9,580 bases of DNA from an uncultured Collinsella sp. (lineage in GTDB: Bacteria; Actinomycetota; Coriobacteriia; Coriobacteriales; Coriobacteriaceae), in assembly GCA_934621885.1 (NCBI GenBank), contig CAKTUH010000019.1:1-9580 (forward strand). The letters are read 5' to 3'. The position numbers and the translations under genes were made by a program. Positions 5,506 to 9,580 of this stretch are shown piece by piece. Numbering within the stretch: position 1 is the first letter of the stretch; each line of letters starts with the position of its first letter. A model generated the notes under the pieces. That model had not been told where the DNA came from. It saw only the letters and a program-made list of their open reading frames with translations, and did no database searches.

Positions 5506-6768
5506 GTGCAAAACACGAAGCAAAAGCCGAGCACCAAGCAAAAGCTGACCATCGCGGCCATTTTTGGCGCCATGGGACCCGGTCTGCTGGCGGCGCTTTC
5601 GGGCAATGACGCCGGCGGCATCGCCACGTATTCCAGCGCGGGCGCCAGCTATGGCTACAAGATGCTCTGGATGCTTCCCGTCATGACCGTGCTGCTTATC
5701 GTGACGCAGGAGACTGCGGCGCGTTGCGGGTGCGTGACGGGCAAGGGCCTGGCTTCGCTGATTCGCGAGCGCTTTGGCGTGCGCAGGAGCGTGCTGGCCA
5801 TGGCGGCGTTGCTGATTGCCAACACGGCGGTGACCATCTCGGAGTTTGCAGGTATCGCGAGCGGCCTTGCCCTGTTTGGCGTGCCGGCGAGCATCTCGGT
5901 GCCGCTGGTGGCGCTGCTCGTGTGGATGCTTACCATGTCGGGTAGCTTCCAGCGCATTGAGAAGATTCTGCTGCTGGTGAGCTGCGTGTTCGTGACCTAT
6001 GTCGTTGCGGCGTTTATGGCGGGTCCCAACTGGGGTGAGGTCGCGGTCGACCTGGTCGTGCCTAACATTCAGAATGACCCCAGCTACGTATCGCTCGTGG
6101 TCGCAACGATCGGTACTACCATCGCGCCATGGATGATCTTCTTGGCACAGAACAACGTGGTCGACAAGAATGCGGGCGAGGATGACATCGTGCTGCAGCG
6201 CATCGACACCGTGAGCGGCTCGATTGCCGCCGACATCATCGCCGGCTTTATTATCATCACGACCGGTACGGTGTTGTTCCCGGCGGGCATTCAGATCAGT
6301 GACGCTGCCGATGCGGCCCGCGCGCTGGAGCCCATCGCCGGCCAGTGGTCGACGGTGCTGTTCGCCTCGGGTCTGGTCGCGGCGAGCTTCTTGGCCGCCT
6401 GTGTGCTGCCAGGCGTTACGTCGAGCGCTATCTGCGAGGCATTTGGCTGGGAGCGCGGCGCCGACCGCAGCTGGGACGAGGCTCCAGTCTACCGCGGTAT
6501 CATTACGGCAATCATCGGTATCTCGGCCGTGTTGGTGCTTATGCCCGGCGTCGATCTGTTCCAGATTATGATGACCTCGCAGGTCATCAACGGCGTGTTG
6601 CTGCCTGTGGTCCTAGTGTTCCAGGTGGTTATCGCCGCCGATCGCCACATTATGGGCGGCAACCGCAACGGGCGCGTCTGGAACGTGCTCACGTGGGCGA
6701 CCATCGGTGTGATCACAGTGCTGACGGTCGTCATGTTTGTGCTGCAAGCGATGGGCTACGGCGCTTAA
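5506..6768 (+). CDS. NRAMP-related Mg2+ transporter (NRMT type)
   Basis: The 420-residue product is an SLC11/NRAMP family carrier with about 11 hydrophobic helices; GPGLLAALSGNDAGG opens TM1. Classical NRAMPs bind Mn2+/Fe2+ through DPGN in TM1 and a methionine in the AxxMPH motif of TM6. Here the TM1 motif is DAGG (35-38) and the TM6 motif is TTIAPW (204-209), so the soft-metal methionine and the histidine are gone. These changes define the NRAMP-related Mg transporters (NRMTs), one of which, from Eggerthella lenta, was shown to carry Mg2+ and Mn2+ but not to be proton-coupled. The chosen GTG at 5506 has AGGTGG at 5496-5501. An upstream in-frame GTG at 5443 lies inside the preceding gene and would add 21 residues without membrane character. 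The gene lies 8 bp after the MgtE-like gene, clearly in one operon, and ends just before a strong terminator. Confidence 0.88.
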   Translation: MQNTKQKPSTKQKLTIAAIFGAMGPGLLAALSGNDAGGIATYSSAGASYGYKMLWMLPVMTVLLIVTQETAARCGCVTGKGLASLIRERFGVRRSVLAMAALLIANTAVTISEFAGIASGLALFGVPASISVPLVALLVWMLTMSGSFQRIEKILLLVSCVFVTYVVAAFMAGPNWGEVAVDLVVPNIQNDPSYVSLVVATIGTTIAPWMIFLAQNNVVDKNAGEDDIVLQRIDTVSGSIAADIIAGFIIITTGTVLFPAGIQISDAADAARALEPIAGQWSTVLFASGLVAASFLAACVLPGVTSSAICEAFGWERGADRSWDEAPVYRGIITAIIGISAVLVLMPGVDLFQIMMTSQVINGVLLPVVLVFQVVIAADRHIMGGNRNGRVWNVLTWATIGVITVLTVVMFVLQAMGYGA

Positions 6769-6787
6769 TGTCCCTTTTGGGGCTTCG

Positions 6788-6822
6788 AGCAGGTCGCGGC
6801 CATGGGCTGCGGCCTGCTTTTT
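6788..6822 (+). terminator. Intrinsic terminator of the magnesium operon
   Basis: GCAGGTCGCGGCC (6789-6801) pairs with GGCTGCGGCCTGC (6805-6817) over 13 bp, including two G-T pairs, with an ATG loop. A6788-T6818 extends the stem, and five T residues (6818-6822) follow. It begins 20 bases after the NRMT stop, a classical Rho-independent terminator. Confidence 0.9.
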
Positions 6823-6849
6823 GCCTGCTTTAGGGGGTCAGTTATATAC

Positions 6850-7082
6850 CGGTGGGCAAAAATTGCCAAATATGAGTACTGTTGCCTGGCTGATAGCATT
6901 TACGACCAAGAAGATAATGAACATATCTAAAAACATGTTCATTAAAATTAGAGGCTCCAAGCCCTAAGCCGGTCATTCTGGTCAACTTGAGGGGTCATGG
7001 AGGCCGTATGGGCATCATTTTGGGCAATTTTGCCTGCTACTAAAAAGGTAACAGTACTCATATTTGCCTTTTTTGCCCACCG
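6850..7082. mobile_element. MITE-like non-coding element with long inverted ends
   Basis: The left end (6850-6886) and the reverse complement of the right end (7047-7082) are almost the same. Both start CGGTGGGCAAAAA and share AAATATGAGTACTGTT followed by GCC or ACC, with only a one-base length change and a few substitutions. The interior is about 160 bp, AT-rich at 6891-6960, unlike the surrounding DNA, and holds a 10-bp palindrome plus several GGTCA repeats. There is no transposase or convincing gene. Long inverted ends, small size and foreign base composition suggest a miniature inverted-repeat element or other dispersed intergenic repeat. No target-site duplication was found, so the true boundaries are uncertain. 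If transcribed, the arms could instead form one very long hairpin. Confidence 0.55.
6915..6944. repeat. Perfect 10-bp palindrome in the AT-rich interior
   Basis: TAATGAACAT (6915-6924) and ATGTTCATTA (6935-6944) are exact reverse complements with a 10-base A-rich spacer. The symmetry could be a hairpin of the element or a binding site for a dimeric regulator. No gene start lies near it. Confidence 0.5.
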
Positions 7083-7249
7083 CCCCTTGGGTTTGCGCCG
7101 AGAGGGTCGAGTTTTGATCGTTTGGGGCGGGCGTAAGGCGCGGAAACGATGCTTGGAGCGGCGGGGCCCTTGGAATTCGTCCACGGGGGACTTCACTGCC
7201 CGCGTCGGGAGTGTCCCTAGGCGCCGGCACATAAGGAACGCCCTAGCTG
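7083..7249. other. GC-rich gap without a supported gene
   Basis: Between the inverted-repeat element and the hairpin at 7250 I see no supported gene. A 7-bp inverted repeat (CCGCCCC at 7080-7086, GGGGCGG at 7124-7130) abuts the right end of the element. Short open frames cross this stretch on both strands, but none has a ribosome binding site or a recognisable product, and they run through the repeats. It may belong to a larger dispersed repeat together with 6850-7082. Confidence 0.4.
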
Positions 7250-7287
7250 CCGGAGGGGGTGTCTGCCACGGCAGACACCCCCTCCGG
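7250..7287. terminator. Perfect 18-bp inverted repeat after the acyltransferase gene
   Basis: CCGGAGGGGGTGTCTGCC (7250-7267) and GGCAGACACCCCCTCCGG (7270-7287) are exact reverse complements with only AC between them, in effect 17 bp with a CACG tetraloop. It lies 23 bases past the stop of the minus-strand acyltransferase gene. No T-run follows on either strand, so it may be a 3'-end stabiliser, a Rho-assisted terminator, or a barrier to transcription from the left. Confidence 0.55.
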
Positions 7288-7310
7288 ATGCGGGAAGTTT
7301 GCGCTGCAGG

Positions 7311-9527
7311 TTACTTGTCGGCGCCCAACTTGTGCGGCTTGTAGGCGAGGGCGTTGACCAGGGCGTCGGCGGCAGATTTGACGGCTGCCGGCTGCGGATC
7401 ATTGACGTGGTCCTCGGGATGCACGGGCAGATCCTTCTTAACGGCATCGTGGATCAGGTTGAGATACTCGGTCACGCCGGTGGTCGATAGGTGCGTGCCG
7501 TCGCCATCGAACAGATCGTTGCGGTTGGCGCTGTATCCGTACCAGTCGATAACGCGCACATTCTTGTAGCGCGTGGCAGCATTGGCGATGGCCTGGTTGG
7601 TCGATCCCACCCACGGCTGCGGGCTGCGCGTGTTCACAAACAAGACAATGCGCTTGTCTCCCGCATCGGCCATGATGGCATCGATCTGGTCATCGGTCAC
7701 CAAGCCGTTGGTGCCCAGGGCAAAGACCACGATTTTGCCGGCAAGGTTCTGTTGGATATAGCCCTCAAATGTCGCGCGGCCCGCATCGAATTGGCGACCC
7801 TTTTCGGCATCGATATGACTGTGCGGGAACACGCCGTCAAAGGAATCCACGGCGCGTAGCGACACGGAGTCACCGATCATGAGCAGGTCGTAGGAGCCAT
7901 CGGGGAAGCCATCGTTGTCCTTGTCGGTGTCGTCGGCTGCCTGTTGGTCCGTGGGCGCGGCGTTTTTAGCTTCCTTGTTGAGGACTTCGGCGCCTTCGCC
8001 GCTGAGCGCGGAGGTTTCCGGCACAAAGACCAGACCGCCCAGCGCGATGACAAGCACGATGCCGCAAGTGGCACACGCAGGAATATGCGCGCGCACCCAG
8101 TTGGCAGGCGTGGTGGCGCCATCGCGGAACTCGGAGACAGTGCGCCCAAAGGCGCCCTTCCTAAACGGCGTCTCGATAAAGCGATAGGAACATTCGGCGA
8201 CGGCTACCACCAGCAGTACCTGCAAAATGTACTGCCACCAGGGCGTGTCGTTGATGTTGGCGACCGGGTTCATGAGCAGCAACAGCGGATAGTGCCACAG
8301 GTAGATGCTGTAGGAGCGCTTGCCAACCCATACGAGCGGCTCGGCGGATAGCGCGCGGGCCACCATTCCCTGGGGCTGCACGCAGGCCGCGATGACCATG
8401 AGCGTGAGGATGGAGCACAGCAGCGTGCCGCCGCGATACTGGAACGCCGTGTAGCCGTTGGTGAGCGCGACCATGGCGGCAAGGCCAACCAGGCCCACGA
8501 TGCCTAGCACATCGATGGATGCGGGCGAGGACCAAAAGCGCACGAGCGCACTCGGCTGAGCCGATGCGGCCTCGGTTGCGTCATCGGCCGTCGCGTCATG
8601 CTCGTTCTTGGCGTTCTTGCCGCCCTTGGCCGCGCTGGCCAGGCGGTCGAGCCCCAGGCGATGGGCGAGGCGCACAGGCGCCAAGTCGCGGTCGGGGATA
8701 AAGGCCATCCAAGCGCCCAGCAGCAGCGAGAATACGCGAGTGTCGGTGCCGTAGTACACGCGGCTGGGGTCGGCGGCAGGGTTGTAGAGCACCATCATGG
8801 CGATGGCGGAAACAGCAGCCAGGCCCAGGACCACGCGACGCGTGCTGGGCTTGCTCATATGCATGGATACCATGGCAAGGAGCAGCGGCGGCCAAATCAG
8901 GTAGAACTGCTCCTCGATGGCGAGCGACCAAAAGTGCGTGAGCGGCGAGGGATCGCCCAAGGCGTTGAAGTACGAGACGTCCTGCGCAATCTGCCACCAG
9001 TTGTTGAAGAACAGCAGCGACGGCAGGATGTCGGGACGCATCTTGGTGAGCATCACGTGGTTAAAGATCGTGCACAGCGCGCAGGTCACCACCACGACGG
9101 TCACTACGGCGGGGAACAGGCGGCGGATGCGGCGAATCCAGAAGCTCTTGAGGTCGATGCGTCCGGTCTTGGCGACTTCGTTGAGCAGCAGGCGCGTGAT
9201 CAGATAGCCCGAAAGCACAAAGAAGATCGTGACGCCGAGCAAGCCGCCTTGCGCCCATGTGAGGTTGAGGTGATAGAGCACCACCGCGACAACGGCGAGC
9301 GTGCGCAGGCCGTCGAGGGCGGGAATGTAGCGGGATTTGGGACGAGCGGGCGTCTGGTCTGCGGTGGCGGCGCTGGCATGGTCCGCTTTGTTGGCGGGCG
9401 CACGATGAGGGCTCGGGGCGCGTCGCGAGCCGCCGGTGCGGCGCTCGGCCCGCGGACGTTCGTGCGGCGCCGGTTCGTTGCCCGTGCGGCGTCGGCCGCG
9501 TGAGCTCGATTGCGGGAATTGTTCCAT
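7311..9527 (-). CDS. OatA-like O-acyltransferase (Acyl_transf_3 plus SGNH domain)
   Basis: The 738-residue membrane protein has a basic, disordered cytoplasmic head (1-66). An acyltransferase-3 domain of about ten helices spans about 67-500, with LYH (His86), FFVLSGYLIT (102-111), FWSLAIEEQFYLIWP (199-213) and SYSIYLWHYP (405-414). The extracytoplasmic C-terminal half is an SGNH hydrolase-type domain (about 546-700) with GDSVS (nucleophile Ser554), GTNG (605-608) and DGTH (Asp676, His679), so the catalytic set is complete. In this family the membrane part passes acyl groups across the membrane and the SGNH part transfers them, for example acetyl to peptidoglycan (OatA) or to surface glycans. 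The true acceptor is not visible. The linker carries a DxDxDGxxD loop (535-543), and a charged, low-complexity cytoplasmic insertion lies at about 297-330. The start has only a weak GGATGA upstream. The gene seems to be transcribed alone. Confidence 0.92.
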   Translation of the reverse strand: MEQFPQSSSRGRRRTGNEPAPHERPRAERRTGGSRRAPSPHRAPANKADHASAATADQTPARPKSRYIPALDGLRTLAVVAVVLYHLNLTWAQGGLLGVTIFFVLSGYLITRLLLNEVAKTGRIDLKSFWIRRIRRLFPAVVTVVVVTCALCTIFNHVMLTKMRPDILPSLLFFNNWWQIAQDVSYFNALGDPSPLTHFWSLAIEEQFYLIWPPLLLAMVSMHMSKPSTRRVVLGLAAVSAIAMMVLYNPAADPSRVYYGTDTRVFSLLLGAWMAFIPDRDLAPVRLAHRLGLDRLASAAKGGKNAKNEHDATADDATEAASAQPSALVRFWSSPASIDVLGIVGLVGLAAMVALTNGYTAFQYRGGTLLCSILTLMVIAACVQPQGMVARALSAEPLVWVGKRSYSIYLWHYPLLLLMNPVANINDTPWWQYILQVLLVVAVAECSYRFIETPFRKGAFGRTVSEFRDGATTPANWVRAHIPACATCGIVLVIALGGLVFVPETSALSGEGAEVLNKEAKNAAPTDQQAADDTDKDNDGFPDGSYDLLMIGDSVSLRAVDSFDGVFPHSHIDAEKGRQFDAGRATFEGYIQQNLAGKIVVFALGTNGLVTDDQIDAIMADAGDKRIVLFVNTRSPQPWVGSTNQAIANAATRYKNVRVIDWYGYSANRNDLFDGDGTHLSTTGVTEYLNLIHDAVKKDLPVHPEDHVNDPQPAAVKSAADALVNALAYKPHKLGADK

Positions 9528-9566
9528 AAAACATCATCCAATGACGAGAATAATCAGCACATATTC

Positions 9567-9572
9567 ATTGTA
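9567..9572 (-). promoter_or_regulatory. Candidate -10 box of the acyltransferase gene
   Basis: Read on the minus strand, TACAAT (one mismatch from TATAAT) lies 39 bp upstream of the ATG at 9527, predicting a leader of roughly 33 bases. The -35 region falls outside the window, so it cannot be checked. Confidence 0.4.
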
Positions 9573-9580
9573 GCCGCCTG

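Noticed and set aside
6850..7082. Full insertion sequence
   Set aside because: There is no transposase or remnant of one between the ends; the interior is only about 160 bp.
6948..7232. 94-codon minus-strand small protein crossing the right inverted repeat
   Set aside because: It overlaps the repeat, has no ribosome binding site and no recognised motif; more likely a chance frame in a dispersed repeat.
6997..7344. 115-codon plus-strand frame through the right inverted repeat and hairpin
   Set aside because: It runs through the repeat, the GC-rich palindrome and into the 3' end of the opposite acyltransferase gene; no translation signal.
8598..9503. 301-codon plus-strand frame opposite the acyltransferase
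   Set aside because: The opposite strand encodes an intact acyltransferase domain; the plus-strand product is low-complexity His/Gln/Arg/Gly-rich.
1..9580. CRISPR array, tRNA, rRNA, phage or defence genes
   Set aside because: No regularly spaced repeats, cloverleaf-like sequences or matching protein motifs were seen.

Overview
The window looks like chromosomal DNA of a high-GC gut actinobacterium of the class Coriobacteriia, most likely Collinsella or a close relative. This rests on strongly G/C-ending codons, GTG and TTG starts, and a Mg-type NRAMP transporter like the one characterised from Eggerthella lenta. The genus is an inference from gene style and cannot be proved from the sequence alone. 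No rRNA, tRNA, CRISPR array, phage gene or transposase was seen.

Layout. (1) 1-573 is the 3' part of an unrecognised gene with a long acidic Ala/Glu/Pro tail. (2) 709-1853 is a two-gene unit with its own TATAAT box: a small YtxH-type protein whose stop overlaps the start of a PRC-barrel protein, closed by a strong hairpin at 1875-1904. (3) 1926-3332 encodes a membrane-anchored NodB-fold protein of the polysaccharide deacetylase superfamily in which the metal ligands and the motif-5 histidine are replaced, so it looks like a pseudoenzyme. (4) 3434-6822 is a magnesium locus. An extended -10 promoter drives a roughly 200-nt structured leader, then a PRC/MgtE-N/CBS membrane protein whose pore signatures are missing, then 8 nt later an NRAMP-related transporter with the DAGG and TTIAPW signatures of Mg2+-transporting NRMTs, then a textbook terminator. 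(5) 6850-7082 is a non-coding, partly AT-rich element bounded by near-identical inverted repeats of about 36 bp, resembling a MITE. It is followed by an unexplained GC-rich stretch and a perfect 18-bp inverted repeat at 7250-7287. (6) 7311-9527, on the minus strand, encodes an OatA-like acyltransferase with a C-terminal SGNH domain and a calcium-loop-like linker, with a candidate -10 box at the right edge.

The most interesting unit is the magnesium locus. It appears to pair the cytoplasmic Mg2+-sensing half of MgtE, on a five-helix membrane domain that has lost the MgtE pore residues, with an NRMT that would do the transport. The proposed system is a sensor/gate subunit plus an NRMT carrier, possibly controlled by a leader RNA with three mutually exclusive pairings around one CCCCAT segment. 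The envelope genes (pseudo-deacetylase and O-acyltransferase) suggest surface glycan or peptidoglycan functions, but they are not obviously co-regulated with the magnesium genes.
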